Positions 31,693 to 40,613 are shown, numbered from the stretch's first letter. The stretch: DNA of 64,000 bases from JAFGGG01 sp964638895 (GCA_964638895.1 CAZWYY010000002.1:36788-100787), one strand, 5' to 3'. A program made the numbers and translations. The notes: generated from the letters alone by a model not told the origin.

Positions 31693-32724
31693 ATGGAAAC
31701 GGTTCTAAACCTGAAAAAAAGTGATACCCAAACCTTGACGCAGGTGGGAATAAAGATCTGGACCAGCAGTTTTTCCCAAAGCCCCATTCCGGTGCTGATT
31801 CTTAACAAGGAACTGCGAATCATCTGGTGCAACATTAAGTTTTACTCACTTTTCGGTGAGCATACGCAGATCGTGGGCATGCCCATCGAGAAGTATTATT
31901 TTTCTTCGCTCTCCAAAGACCGTATAAACGAGCTGCGCGACAATATCTATTCATCACGTTACGGTTTCAGCTGGACGGGAAAGGTGGAGAAAAAGGGCGT
32001 CAAACAGATCTCGGTAATCACCAACCTCCTTATCCTGCCTATTTTTGCGGCCCTTGACCGGTTAAACAGGCCCATGGCATACGCCTGTATCCTGGATAAT
32101 ATCAGTGACGAATACAAACAGATGCTTAAGGGTACATTTTTAAGCCTGCTTGAGGCATCGCGCCTCAAAGACAATGATACGGGGAACCACATTGAACGCG
32201 TAAATCGGTATTCCCACTGTATTGCGGAAAAGCTGTACGGGGATAAACGTTTTCCGCTGGTTGACCGGGAGTTTATCGAGGACATAGGTTTTTTGGCCGC
32301 CCTGCACGACGTGGGGAAAATAGGAACCCCGGATGATATTTTGAACAAGCAGCATGATCTGGAGGATTGGGAGTGGAGCATCATGAAGGAGCACACCATC
32401 AACGGCGCCTATATCCTCAGCACGTACCCCAATCCCATGGCTAGAGAGATCGCGCTGTATCATCATGAGAAATGGGACGGTTCCGGTTATCCGTACGGGT
32501 TAAAAGAAGAGATGATTCCTCTCTCCGCCAGGATCGTTGCCCTCGGGGACGTGTATGACGCACTGCGTATGCGCAGAAGCTATAAGTCTGCTATCGGGCA
32601 TCACCAGGCCTTGCTGATCATGGAACAGGAAATGAAGGGCATGTTCGATCCCTGCATTATGGAATATTTTGAATCAAGTGAAAAGGAATTTAAGCATATC
32701 TTCGATGAGCTTAAAGATAGATAA
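31693..32724 (+). CDS. PAS-like sensor with HD-GYP domain, putative c-di-GMP phosphodiesterase
   Basis: 343 residues. The N-terminal part (PIPVLILNKELRIIWCNIKF) looks like a PAS domain. The C-terminal HD-GYP domain has DTGNHIERVNRYSHCIAEKL, LAALHDVGKIGTPDDIL and HHEKWDGSGYPYGLKEEMIP, then RIVALGDVYDALRMRRSYKS. All metal ligands seem present, so hydrolysis of c-di-GMP is likely. There is no membrane segment, so the signal is probably cytoplasmic. The AAGGGGAG ribosome binding site is strong. It is the second HD-GYP protein of the window. Confidence 0.88.
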   Translation: METVLNLKKSDTQTLTQVGIKIWTSSFSQSPIPVLILNKELRIIWCNIKFYSLFGEHTQIVGMPIEKYYFSSLSKDRINELRDNIYSSRYGFSWTGKVEKKGVKQISVITNLLILPIFAALDRLNRPMAYACILDNISDEYKQMLKGTFLSLLEASRLKDNDTGNHIERVNRYSHCIAEKLYGDKRFPLVDREFIEDIGFLAALHDVGKIGTPDDILNKQHDLEDWEWSIMKEHTINGAYILSTYPNPMAREIALYHHEKWDGSGYPYGLKEEMIPLSARIVALGDVYDALRMRRSYKSAIGHHQALLIMEQEMKGMFDPCIMEYFESSEKEFKHIFDELKDR

Positions 32725-32729
32725 TTATA

Positions 32730-34739
32730 ATGTCTCTTATACGGCTTGAAGGCGTAAGCCTCGCCTTTGGTTCCACACAGCTGCTTGAAAACGTCGGTTT
32801 ACAGATTAATGCCGGGGAGCGCATGGCCTTAAGCGGGGCCAATGGCAGCGGTAAAACCACCTTATTAAAAATTATCTGCGGCAGGCAAAAGCCGGACTCC
32901 GGCACCGTGCACATGCGGAACAGGATCAGGATTTCATACCTGCCCCAGGCCGGGACCGTAAGCGGCGATTCACGTCTCTATGATGAAATAAATACGGTCT
33001 TTGACGCCGAGGCCGGGCTGGTACGCGCGCTTGAACGCACCGCCGAGGAGCTGGCGGATCACGCTTTGGATGAGAACAGGAGAAACCGCCTGCTTAGGGA
33101 GTACGCACGCCTGGAAGAGGAGATCCGGGCCAGCGGGTATCACCTGAAAGAAAAAAAGATCGACCGTGTATTGGCCGGCCTGGGATTCGGCAAAGACCGC
33201 TATGCCGTGCCCTGCAGGGATTTTTCGGACGGCTGGCGGATGCGCATCGCCCTGGCCAAGGTGCTGCTGGAAAAGGCCGACCTGCTTTTACTGGACGAGC
33301 CGACAAATTACCTTGATCTTGAAACCAGGGAATGGCTGAAGGATTATATTGTTTCCTACGGCGGCGGGGTGATTTTGGTGTCTCATGACCGCTATTTCCT
33401 GGACTGTACGGTCGGCAGTGTGGCCGAACTTGAGCAGGGCGGCCTGGCGGTGTACAGGGGAAATTACACCGCCTATGAGCAGGAGCGCGGCCGGCGCCTG
33501 GAAGCGCTGGTAAAAAATCGCAGGCAGGAGTCGGTGGAACGGCGCAAGGCCGAGAAGTTTATCGAGCGTTTTCGGGCCAAGGCCACCAAGGCGGCGGCCG
33601 TACAGAGTAGGGTAAAAACGCTGCAGAAGGCCGGGCGCATCGAACTGCCGGGCGTCGTGAAAAAGATTCATTTCAGGTTTCCCGAGGCGCCCCACTCGGG
33701 CAGGAAGGTGCTTGAGGTTTCCGGGCTGTGCAAGTCATATGACGGCCGGACCGTATTTAAAAAAGTAAACCTGGAGATCGAGCGCGGTGACAGAATCGCC
33801 TTCGTGGGGTTAAACGGCGCCGGAAAATCCACCCTGCTGCGCATCCTGGCCGGGCAGGCGACGGCCGACCATGGGACGGTAAAGTCGGGCGCGGGTGTGG
33901 AGATCGGCTATTTTTCCCATAACGATGCCGCTTTATATACAGCGGAACACACCATTATGCAGGAGCTTGAGGAAGAGGCCTCAATTGAAATGTTTCCACG
34001 ACTGCGCGGCATGCTGGGGGCCTTTCTTTTCCGGGATGACGATATCTACAAAAAAATATCGGTTTTAAGCGGCGGTGAACGCAGCCGGCTGCTTCTGCTG
34101 AAACTGCTGTTGAAATCCTGCAACCTTCTCATCTGCGACGAGCCCACAAACCACCTGGACATGGCGTCCAAGGATATTCTTCTGGACGCCCTGCTGCACT
34201 ACCGCGGTACATTGCTCTTTGTTTCCCACGACCGCTATTTTATTGAGTCATTGGCTGATAAGGTCGTGGAAATAAAGGATCACAAGGTGCATGTGTTTAA
34301 TGGAGATTACGCGTATTACCTGGAAAAACGTGAACAAACAGACATTGCAGGCGATCCGGGCGCCGACTCGGTGAAGCCGGCGCCGGGCTGGTCCGCCTCA
34401 ACGGCCGCCGGTTCGGCCGCAGGGTCATCTGTCATGGCGTACACACAGGCCGATGCGCTTGGGGTCAAGAGCGGCCGCAGGCCGGAATTACGCCTGAAAA
34501 ACAGGTTGAAAAACCTGGAAAAGGAGGCCGCCACGTCTATTCACGAGTATGAGGACCTGGAACGTCAGCAGCGTGACCTGGAGCATTCACTCACACGAGA
34601 GGAGGTTTACACCGACGGAGCCAGGATGAAAGAGTTGAAATTGGAACTTACGGCACTGGAAGAACAGAAATCCCTCCTGCTTACACATTGGCAGGAAATA
34701 GAGGATGAGCTTCATAAAATTAGGGCAAATCTCCATTGA
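32730..34739 (+). CDS. ABC-F family ATPase (Uup/YheS-like)
   Basis: 669 residues with two ATP-binding cassettes and no membrane part. Cassette 1 has Walker A ALSGANGSGKTTLLKIICG, signature DFSDGWRMRIALAKVLL and Walker B LLLLDEPTNYLDL; cassette 2 has VGLNGAGKSTLLRILAG, SVLSGGERSRLLLLKLLL and LLICDEPTNHLDM. The linker between them is the charged helix pair typical of ABC-F. A C-terminal coiled coil (about 590-669) resembles the Uup tail. ABC-F proteins act on ribosomes or DNA. In cassette 1 the signature is SDGW rather than SGGx. Which ABC-F subgroup is uncertain. Confidence 0.93.
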   Translation: MSLIRLEGVSLAFGSTQLLENVGLQINAGERMALSGANGSGKTTLLKIICGRQKPDSGTVHMRNRIRISYLPQAGTVSGDSRLYDEINTVFDAEAGLVRALERTAEELADHALDENRRNRLLREYARLEEEIRASGYHLKEKKIDRVLAGLGFGKDRYAVPCRDFSDGWRMRIALAKVLLEKADLLLLDEPTNYLDLETREWLKDYIVSYGGGVILVSHDRYFLDCTVGSVAELEQGGLAVYRGNYTAYEQERGRRLEALVKNRRQESVERRKAEKFIERFRAKATKAAAVQSRVKTLQKAGRIELPGVVKKIHFRFPEAPHSGRKVLEVSGLCKSYDGRTVFKKVNLEIERGDRIAFVGLNGAGKSTLLRILAGQATADHGTVKSGAGVEIGYFSHNDAALYTAEHTIMQELEEEASIEMFPRLRGMLGAFLFRDDDIYKKISVLSGGERSRLLLLKLLLKSCNLLICDEPTNHLDMASKDILLDALLHYRGTLLFVSHDRYFIESLADKVVEIKDHKVHVFNGDYAYYLEKREQTDIAGDPGADSVKPAPGWSASTAAGSAAGSSVMAYTQADALGVKSGRRPELRLKNRLKNLEKEAATSIHEYEDLERQQRDLEHSLTREEVYTDGARMKELKLELTALEEQKSLLLTHWQEIEDELHKIRANLH

Positions 34740-34742
34740 ACC

Positions 34743-34771
34743 TTTTTAAAAAACAGTGTACTGTCTATCAT
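34743..34771 (+). promoter_or_regulatory. Candidate operator-containing promoter of the PLP enzyme gene
   Basis: A -10-like TATCAT (34766-34771) lies 17 bases after a poor TTTTTA -35. The spacer contains an inverted repeat ACAGT-GT-ACTGT (34753-34764), ideally placed for a repressor. A short hairpin CAGGC-TTT-GCCTG (34788-34800) follows in the leader. Confidence 0.35.
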
Positions 34772-34822
34772 GTTTTATTTTGAAAAACAGGCTTTGCCTG
34801 AGGGCCTCCGGGCATAGTTGGC

Positions 34823-36016
34823 ATGAAAACAGAAAACAAAAAAAAGAACCCTTCAATCCACACCATGGCCGTTCACGCCGGAGAGAACAGGAGGAAGTAT
34901 GCCGATTCCCTTACCACCCCCATCGTGCAAACCTCCACTTATACCTTCAAGAACACCAGGGATATTGAGGAGTACACCAAAAAGGAAAAAGAGCGCTTTG
35001 AATACGCCCGCTACGGCAATCCTACGGAGAAAATAGCCGAGAAGCGGCTGGCCGAGTTGGAAGGCGCACAGGCGGCGGTGGTGTTTTCATCCGGAATGTC
35101 GGCCATTACCACCACCATTCTTTCCCTTATCAAATCCGGCGACCATATCATTATCACCGACGACAGCTATAAGAAAACGCTTGAGTTCTGTAAATCATAT
35201 CTACGCCGTTTCAGCATCGGGTGTACGATTGTTCCCTTCGGCGATTATGAGGCCCTGGAGCAGGCCATTAAGGAGAATACAAAATTTATATTCTCCGAAT
35301 CACCCACCAATCCTTACTTGAATATTTTTGACCTGGTAAAACTGAAAAAATTAGCCGAGAAACACAAACTGCTCACACTCATCGACAGTACCTTCGCCAC
35401 ACCATATAATCAGAAACCTCTGGAGTACGGCATCGATATCGTACTGCACAGCGCGACCAAGTATCTAAGCGGTCATAACGATATTTTGGCCGGCGTGGTC
35501 CTGGGCAGAAGCGAGCTGGTTGAACAGATACGTAACCTCCATCAATCCATGGGCGGCACCATTGATCCCCACTGTTGTTACCTGTTATTACGCGGCCTGA
35601 AAACATTTCCCCTGCGTATGAAACAACAGAACCGGGCGGCGCTTACGATAGCCCTGCGGCTGGAAAAACATCCCAAGATCGAGCGCGTCTACTACCCCTT
35701 TCTGGAAAGCCACCGGCATTACAACATCGCAAAGGAACAGATGAAGGGCGGCGGCGGGGTGGTAACCTTTGAGACAAAAGGTACCCTTAACCAGGCCAAG
35801 CGTTTTCTGGACGCCCTTGAGCTCTGCTATATCGCGCCCAGCCTGGGAGGCGTGGAGACCCTGATTACCCATCCGGGAATTGTCAGCTATTACGATTACT
35901 CGCGAGAGGAACGCTACCAACTGGGCATCACAGACAACCTGTTCCGCCTGGCCGTAGGCGTTGAGGATGTCGAGGATATCATCGACGACCTGGAAAACGC
36001 CTTAAAGCATTGTTAG
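34823..36016 (+). CDS. Trans-sulfuration PLP-dependent enzyme (cystathionine gamma-synthase/beta-lyase type)
   Basis: 397 residues of the Cys/Met-metabolism PLP family. The PLP Lys is K213 in HSATKYLSGHND. Other family marks are YARYGNPTEKIAEKRLAELE near the N-terminus, AVVFSSGMSAITTTILSLIK, and SLGGVETLITHPGIVSYYDY at the C-terminus. The family includes cystathionine gamma-synthase, beta- and gamma-lyases and methionine gamma-lyase; the sequence alone does not separate them. No met operon neighbour lies here; the ABC-F gene is upstream with an 83-base gap holding a candidate operator. Confidence 0.9.
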   Translation: MKTENKKKNPSIHTMAVHAGENRRKYADSLTTPIVQTSTYTFKNTRDIEEYTKKEKERFEYARYGNPTEKIAEKRLAELEGAQAAVVFSSGMSAITTTILSLIKSGDHIIITDDSYKKTLEFCKSYLRRFSIGCTIVPFGDYEALEQAIKENTKFIFSESPTNPYLNIFDLVKLKKLAEKHKLLTLIDSTFATPYNQKPLEYGIDIVLHSATKYLSGHNDILAGVVLGRSELVEQIRNLHQSMGGTIDPHCCYLLLRGLKTFPLRMKQQNRAALTIALRLEKHPKIERVYYPFLESHRHYNIAKEQMKGGGGVVTFETKGTLNQAKRFLDALELCYIAPSLGGVETLITHPGIVSYYDYSREERYQLGITDNLFRLAVGVEDVEDIIDDLENALKHC

Positions 36017-36113
36017 ACGAATAAACCCTGTCTTGTTGATTGTGTCCTGATACAGGTCCGGCGTTTTTTCGTGTTAACCGGCTTTCAGTTTTGAAAGTGG
36101 CGAACAAAAAAAG

Positions 36114-36995
36114 TCACATATAGCGGCGTAAAAATTCCAGCAGTTTCCGCGGATTGTCACCAAAGTAATTATAACCGTCAAAACGTTCCAGGTCTCCCTC
36201 TATCCAGTACAACTCCTTTTTCCCCGGTGTGTTGTTATAAAATGACTGTATGTCCGATGGTTTTGTCCACGGGTCTTTTTTTACCTGTACATACAGAACC
36301 GGCACGGAAATATCCTTTACATAAGCCAGGGGAGACATGTCCTCAAGTGAGTTTCCCGTATAGTCGACGCATTTTTTATTGATCTTCGGAACGAGCCCGG
36401 AGAAAAGCGGGTATTTATCTCTGATCATACAGGGTACCAGCACGTTCATGGACACCGGCTGAATGGCCGCGATGCATGTTACCTTTTTGAATTTGTCCTT
36501 TTGCCTACTCATTGCTATGATCGTGGCATTGGCCCCCATACAGTGACTGACAAAACCGATATCCATTGTTTTCAGCTCCGGCTGTCCCCCTATATAATCC
36601 AGGGCCCCGACGACATCCGGCCACTCATGCAGACCCACACCGGTGAATCCATTATTTGCCCCCTGGCTTTGACCGTGATTCCGGAAATCCAGCATTAACA
36701 CGTGATAACCGCTGTTATGAAGTTGTACGGCCGTTTTCAGCAGTTCCACCTCAACCTTGCTTACCTTGAACATACCCTGGTGCCTGGTTGAAAAACCATA
36801 GCGGGTAAAGGGCATAGGATGGGTGATAATTATAATGTTATCCGTACTCCCGGGAATAAACCAGCCCTTTATGGTTACCCCATCTGGGCTTGGGAATTCA
36901 ATATCCTTATATTCCATGCCGTAATCCAGCGGGGTTTTGACCAAGGGCTGTCTCCTTGGACGGATAAGTGATTTTGTCAGTAGCGCGCTTAACAT
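36114..36995 (-). CDS. Alpha/beta-hydrolase-fold protein with altered catalytic residues
   Basis: 293 residues with a hydrolase fold: GVTIKGWFIPGS, MLDFRNHGQSQG, and nucleophile elbow GFVSHCMGANA. The elbow should read G-x-S-x-G; here it is S-H-C-M-G with Cys152 in place of Ser. After the acid (VKKDPWTKPSD) no His is visible in the last 60 residues, where the catalytic His should lie. So it may be a Cys enzyme using another base, or a non-catalytic member. There is no signal peptide, though residues 1-20 are basic. Promoter predicted at 37051-37079. Confidence 0.78.
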   Translation of the reverse strand: MLSALLTKSLIRPRRQPLVKTPLDYGMEYKDIEFPSPDGVTIKGWFIPGSTDNIIIITHPMPFTRYGFSTRHQGMFKVSKVEVELLKTAVQLHNSGYHVLMLDFRNHGQSQGANNGFTGVGLHEWPDVVGALDYIGGQPELKTMDIGFVSHCMGANATIIAMSRQKDKFKKVTCIAAIQPVSMNVLVPCMIRDKYPLFSGLVPKINKKCVDYTGNSLEDMSPLAYVKDISVPVLYVQVKKDPWTKPSDIQSFYNNTPGKKELYWIEGDLERFDGYNYFGDNPRKLLEFLRRYM

Positions 36996-37050
36996 ACCGC
37001 AACCTCTTTTCTTGGTGTATGATTTACCTGTTTGATGCTTTTTTTAATGT

Positions 37051-37079
37051 ATTATAAAAACCTATTATTAAATAGTCCA
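37051..37079 (-). promoter_or_regulatory. Promoter of the alpha/beta-hydrolase gene
   Basis: On the minus strand TGGACT (37079-37074) and a perfect TATAAT (37056-37051), 17 bases apart, about 55 bases before the ATG. The leader has an AAGAGGTTG ribosome binding site. Confidence 0.5.
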
Positions 37080-37103
37080 TCATTATTTTTGCCAGGTATA
37101 ATC

Positions 37104-37733
37104 TCAGGAAGAAGCTTCTACCCTGGCGATAACCCTCACAAGCGATGCTTCCGCCCTTATTTTTAAGGGAAACGCGAAGATCTCGAAACCGGTATTCTCC
37201 GGTATTGCGGAGAGGTTGGCCACATTCTCCATAATAAATATGTTATTCTTCAATAACGTTTTGTGTATCTCAAACGGATATACATCCGGTGCGGGGGTAT
37301 CCATGCCGACCATTTTTATTTCTCTTTCAACAAAGAAACGGGCCAATTCCGCGCTTAACACCGGGTGGTCCTGATAGTAGGCGTACGTGCCCCATTTCGC
37401 GCCATGCCCGGTAAAGAGCACGACGATATCATCTTTATGCACTATATCCCGGTACTCATGCTTCAGCTCAATAAGCCGCCGGCCTTTTACGTCCAGCAAA
37501 CAGCCGCGTCCGTAAAATCTCTCTACCGGGAATTCACTTATGAATGCCTTCCGCGCGAGTAGGTGCATAGGACCGTCTAGATGCGTACCCACATGCATAC
37601 CGCTTTCCAGCCTGTACCCGTTATACTTATCCGATTCCAGAAATCTGTCCTGGAAAAGCCTCATGGGCATGTCATACGGATGTACAGGCATACCGTGTTG
37701 TATCTCATGGGTTAAATCTATCAGCCTGACCAT
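37104..37733 (-). CDS. Cyclase-family metal-dependent hydrolase (kynurenine formamidase-like)
   Basis: 209 residues from the ATG at 37733, which follows AGGAGTT; the frame is open further upstream inside the previous gene. The metal site HVGTHLDGPMH (H-x-G-T-H-x-D-x-P-x-H) is diagnostic for the cyclase family (Pfam Cyclase), which includes kynurenine and isatin hydrolases. VRLIDLTHEIQHGMPVHPYD and VGMDTPAPDVYPFEIHK are further family segments. No tryptophan-degradation genes lie near, so the substrate is unknown. It overlaps the P-loop kinase gene upstream by 29 bases. Confidence 0.9.
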   Translation of the reverse strand: MVRLIDLTHEIQHGMPVHPYDMPMRLFQDRFLESDKYNGYRLESGMHVGTHLDGPMHLLARKAFISEFPVERFYGRGCLLDVKGRRLIELKHEYRDIVHKDDIVVLFTGHGAKWGTYAYYQDHPVLSAELARFFVEREIKMVGMDTPAPDVYPFEIHKTLLKNNIFIMENVANLSAIPENTGFEIFAFPLKIRAEASLVRVIARVEASS

Positions 37734-38250
37734 TGTTTGTAACTCCTGTCTTTTCGATTTCACGTATTTTCTCACAAACCGCTTCCGCCACTTGGTTGGG
37801 AGTGTTCCCGGTTGTATCAACCGAGTACCCTGCTTCAAGGCCCCCGATCTGCCGGTTCAGTTCAAGCGCTCTTTGAACACTTATTATTCTCTGAGTGTTT
37901 CGTCTTCTCATCCTCTTTTCCAGTTCATCCGCCTTACAGAGAAGGCGGAGATGGAACACCGGGCATCCCTCCCGGCTGAGGAGAGTTGTGAGGCGCTGGA
38001 GCCGCTCCCGAGTCGGGAAAACAAAGGAGATAATCAGCGTCCTGATATGATATGCATGATAATTTCTCGCGCAGGAAACAATATTGTCCTGCATGAGGTC
38101 CAGCCACCCGGTTGAGTTCACCAGGGGGATTGTGCGAGCCACATCATCTCCGTCTATTATCGCATACCCGACGGAGAGTTTTCTTTCCAGCAGCCGCAGC
38201 AGGGTTGTTTTCCCCACTCCAGGCGCCGAGTTGATAATAATCGCATTCAT
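37705..38250 (-). CDS. P-loop kinase-like protein (AAA_33 type)
   Basis: 181 residues. Walker A is NSAPGVGKTTLLRLL (residues 7-21), then IIDGDDVARTIPLVN, which is the substrate-lid region of small kinases such as adenylylsulfate kinase or gluconate kinase. LRLLCKADELEKRMRRRN is a typical arginine-rich lid. Its substrate cannot be named. Its end overlaps the cyclase gene by 29 bases, which suggests a functional pair. A ribosome binding site (AGGTG) precedes the ATG. Confidence 0.75.
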   Translation of the reverse strand: MNAIIINSAPGVGKTTLLRLLERKLSVGYAIIDGDDVARTIPLVNSTGWLDLMQDNIVSCARNYHAYHIRTLIISFVFPTRERLQRLTTLLSREGCPVFHLRLLCKADELEKRMRRRNTQRIISVQRALELNRQIGGLEAGYSVDTTGNTPNQVAEAVCEKIREIEKTGVTNNGQADRFNP

Positions 38251-38285
38251 TGAGGTTCACCTGGGCTGTATGATTCTGAGATCTG

Positions 38286-38314
38286 ATTATAGTATACATA
38301 TTAATAGTTAGTAA
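38286..38314 (-). promoter_or_regulatory. Promoter of the kinase-cyclase pair
   Basis: On the minus strand TTACTA (38314-38309) and TATAAT (38291-38286), separated by 17 bases, about 35 bases before the kinase ATG. The remaining 158 bases of this gap carry the divergent promoter of the aldolase gene. Confidence 0.5.
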
Positions 38315-38404
38315 ACTGTTCTTTTTATCATTTGTGAAATCTTTACAAATCTGTATGATCTGCGGTTTCCAAACATTGCTTTTCGCCGGAACACATACTG
38401 CCTG

Positions 38405-38433
38405 TTGACAAACACTGCGCTCTGTGGTTAACT
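38405..38433 (+). promoter_or_regulatory. Promoter of the aldolase gene
   Basis: TTGACA (38405-38410) with TTAACT (38428-38433) at 17 bases, 39 bases before the ATG. The -35 is perfect but the -10 is weak. Confidence 0.45.
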
Positions 38434-38472
38434 CATAGATTCATAATACTGATAACATCATAGGAAAAAAAT

Positions 38473-39477
38473 ATGGCAACCGAACAAAAAAACAACAATG
38501 TCGTTGATAAAAACGTAAAAGGCTGGATAAGCTACCGCCCGGAGATAAAGGTGCTGGACTGTACCATCAGGGACGGCGGCCTCATGAACGATCACCAGCT
38601 GGATATGGAGTTTGTGAAGGCGATCTACCAGAGCCTGTCTGCGGCAGGTATCGACTATATGGAGGTTGGGTATAAAGCTTCGAAAAAGATCTTTTCCACT
38701 ACTCAATTTGGTTCCTGGAAGTTCTGCAGTGAGGAAGACCTGAGAAGAGTAATTGATAAGGATAAATCGATAAAAATATCGGTGATGGCCGATGCCGAGC
38801 GTACGGACTATCATGCCGACATTTTACCCAAGAGCAAAAGTATCATTGATATGGTGCGCGTGGCAACCTATATCCACCAGATCCCCACCGCCGTGGAGAT
38901 TATTAAAGACGCGCACGGCAAGGGATACGAGACCACTGTTAATCTCATGGCCGTGTCTACCGTACAGGAGAATGAAATAGAGGAGGCGATGGAGCTTCTG
39001 AGTAAAACCCCCGTAAATGTCATTTACCTAGTGGACAGCTTCGGCTCTTTCTACTCCGAGCCCATTGCGAACCTGATGCAGATGTATCTGCGCTACGCCA
39101 AACCGGCCGGCAAGTATGTGGGTATCCATACGCACAATAACCTGCAGCTCGCCTATTCCAATACCATTACCGCCCTGATCGAGGGAGCTAATTTCCTTGA
39201 CGCCACCATAGACGGAATGGGTCGCGGCGCGGGCAACTGCGCCCTGGAGCTGTTGATAGGTTTTCTGCATAACCCCAAATTCCACATTCGGCCCATCCTG
39301 GACTGCCTGCAGAAATATGTATATCCCCTGAAGGAAAAATTAAACTGGGGATACCAGATCCCCTATATGATCACCGGACAGTTAAACCAGCACCCGCGGG
39401 CGGCGATGAACTTTTTAAAGACCGAACAGAAGGATGATTTGATCGCGTTTTATGATTCTATTATTGAGGAAGAATAG
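38473..39477 (+). CDS. DRE-TIM-barrel aldolase-like protein
   Basis: 334 residues. The DRE-TIM metal-binding start is VLDCTIRDGGLMNDHQLDME. Further barrel motifs are ISVMADAERTDYH, VNLMAVSTVQENE, VIYLVDSFGSFYSEPIANLM and GIHTHNNLQLAYSNTI with the H-x-H metal ligands, then DATIDGMGRGAGNCALELLI. This is the pattern of 4-hydroxy-2-oxovalerate-type aldolases and HMG-CoA-lyase-like enzymes; the exact reaction is not readable. The C-terminal 50 residues are family-specific. The FAD oxidoreductase gene follows 14 bases later on the same strand, so the two may act in one pathway. Confidence 0.88.
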   Translation: MATEQKNNNVVDKNVKGWISYRPEIKVLDCTIRDGGLMNDHQLDMEFVKAIYQSLSAAGIDYMEVGYKASKKIFSTTQFGSWKFCSEEDLRRVIDKDKSIKISVMADAERTDYHADILPKSKSIIDMVRVATYIHQIPTAVEIIKDAHGKGYETTVNLMAVSTVQENEIEEAMELLSKTPVNVIYLVDSFGSFYSEPIANLMQMYLRYAKPAGKYVGIHTHNNLQLAYSNTITALIEGANFLDATIDGMGRGAGNCALELLIGFLHNPKFHIRPILDCLQKYVYPLKEKLNWGYQIPYMITGQLNQHPRAAMNFLKTEQKDDLIAFYDSIIEEE

Positions 39478-39491
39478 AATTCGATCCCCGT

Positions 39492-40610
39492 ATGGAAAAA
39501 TGTGATATTCTGATTGTAGGCGCCGGGGTGGTGGGGCTGTCAATAGCCGCACATTTGAGTGCGCGTTATAAAACCAGTTCAATAATCGTTGTTGAAAAAC
39601 ACGACAGCTTCGGCAGGGAAACCTCAAGCAGAAACAGCGAGGTTATTCACGCGGGAATATATTACCCTCCCGGCTCTCTGAAGGCCAGGTTATGCGTGGA
39701 GGGCCGTGAGCTTCTATACAGAGAGCTTGAGAAATACGGGCTTCCCTTCAGCAAACTCGGAAAACTGATAGTGGCTACGGAACCGTCCGAGGAAAGGTTG
39801 CTGGAGGAGCTGATGGCAACCGCCAAAGAAAACGGGGCGGCGGATGTCTCGCTGCTGGGGCAGAGCAGGCTGCGGGAGTTGGAGCCCCTGGTAAACGCCA
39901 CTATGGCATTGCATTCTCCATCAACAGGAATATTTGATACCCATGTTTTTATGAAACATCTTGAAACCAGGGCGCAGGAACAGGGCGTATTGTTTGCCTA
40001 TAACTGCGAAGTTATGGGGATCGGCAGACAGGGCCCGGGGTTTGAGGTCACCGTATTGGATGTGGACGGTTCGGAGGTGAAGATCGGATGCGGTGTGGTA
40101 ATAAATTGCGCGGGCTTGTATGCGCATGAGATTGCCGGATACGCGGGCATCGATTGCGCCGCTGCAGGCTATGTGGTGTACTATGCAAAGGGAGAGTATT
40201 TTCGGATAAACGGTCCGGCCGTGGGCGCCGTCACACACCTGGTATACCCGCCCCCGGGAGCGGCAAGCCTCGGCATACATACGGTGTTGGATCTCCAGGG
40301 GCAGATGAAACTGGGGCCCAATGCCTTTTATGTTGACAGGATTGATTATTCCGTTGATGAGTCTCATAAGGATGAGTTTCTGGCCGCGGGCAAAAAATAT
40401 CTGCCCGTTTTGGCGCAGGGAACGCTGACCCCCGACATGTCGGGGATTCGTCCCAAACTGCAGGCGCCGGGCGCGGGCTTTGCGGATTTCCACATCAACG
40501 AGGAAAGCGGCCGGGGATTACCGGGTCTGATTAATCTCATCGGTATTGAATCACCGGGATTGACCTCAAGCCTGGCCATTGCCCGTTATACGGCCGAACT
40601 GCTGAAATAA
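39492..40610 (+). CDS. FAD-dependent oxidoreductase (LhgO-like, DAO family)
   Basis: 372 residues. The dinucleotide fold is CDILIVGAGVVGLSIAAHLS (residues 4-23). The segments FGRETSSRNSEVIHAGIYYP and HSPSTGIFDTHVFMKHLETR are typical of L-2-hydroxyglutarate dehydrogenase (LhgO/YgaF)-type enzymes, and GLINLIGIESPGLTSSLAIA closes the FAD domain. It probably oxidises a 2-hydroxy acid. The aldolase gene immediately upstream might supply or use a related 2-oxo acid. No clear ribosome binding site. The tRNA-fMet promoter overlaps its 3' flank. Confidence 0.88.
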   Translation: MEKCDILIVGAGVVGLSIAAHLSARYKTSSIIVVEKHDSFGRETSSRNSEVIHAGIYYPPGSLKARLCVEGRELLYRELEKYGLPFSKLGKLIVATEPSEERLLEELMATAKENGAADVSLLGQSRLRELEPLVNATMALHSPSTGIFDTHVFMKHLETRAQEQGVLFAYNCEVMGIGRQGPGFEVTVLDVDGSEVKIGCGVVINCAGLYAHEIAGYAGIDCAAAGYVVYYAKGEYFRINGPAVGAVTHLVYPPPGAASLGIHTVLDLQGQMKLGPNAFYVDRIDYSVDESHKDEFLAAGKKYLPVLAQGTLTPDMSGIRPKLQAPGAGFADFHINEESGRGLPGLINLIGIESPGLTSSLAIARYTAELLK

Positions 40611-40613
40611 ACC

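Noticed and set aside
34740..34822. Possible SAM riboswitch before the trans-sulfuration enzyme.
   Set aside because: The 83-base gap is too short for a SAM-I aptamer plus terminator, and only one small hairpin is seen.
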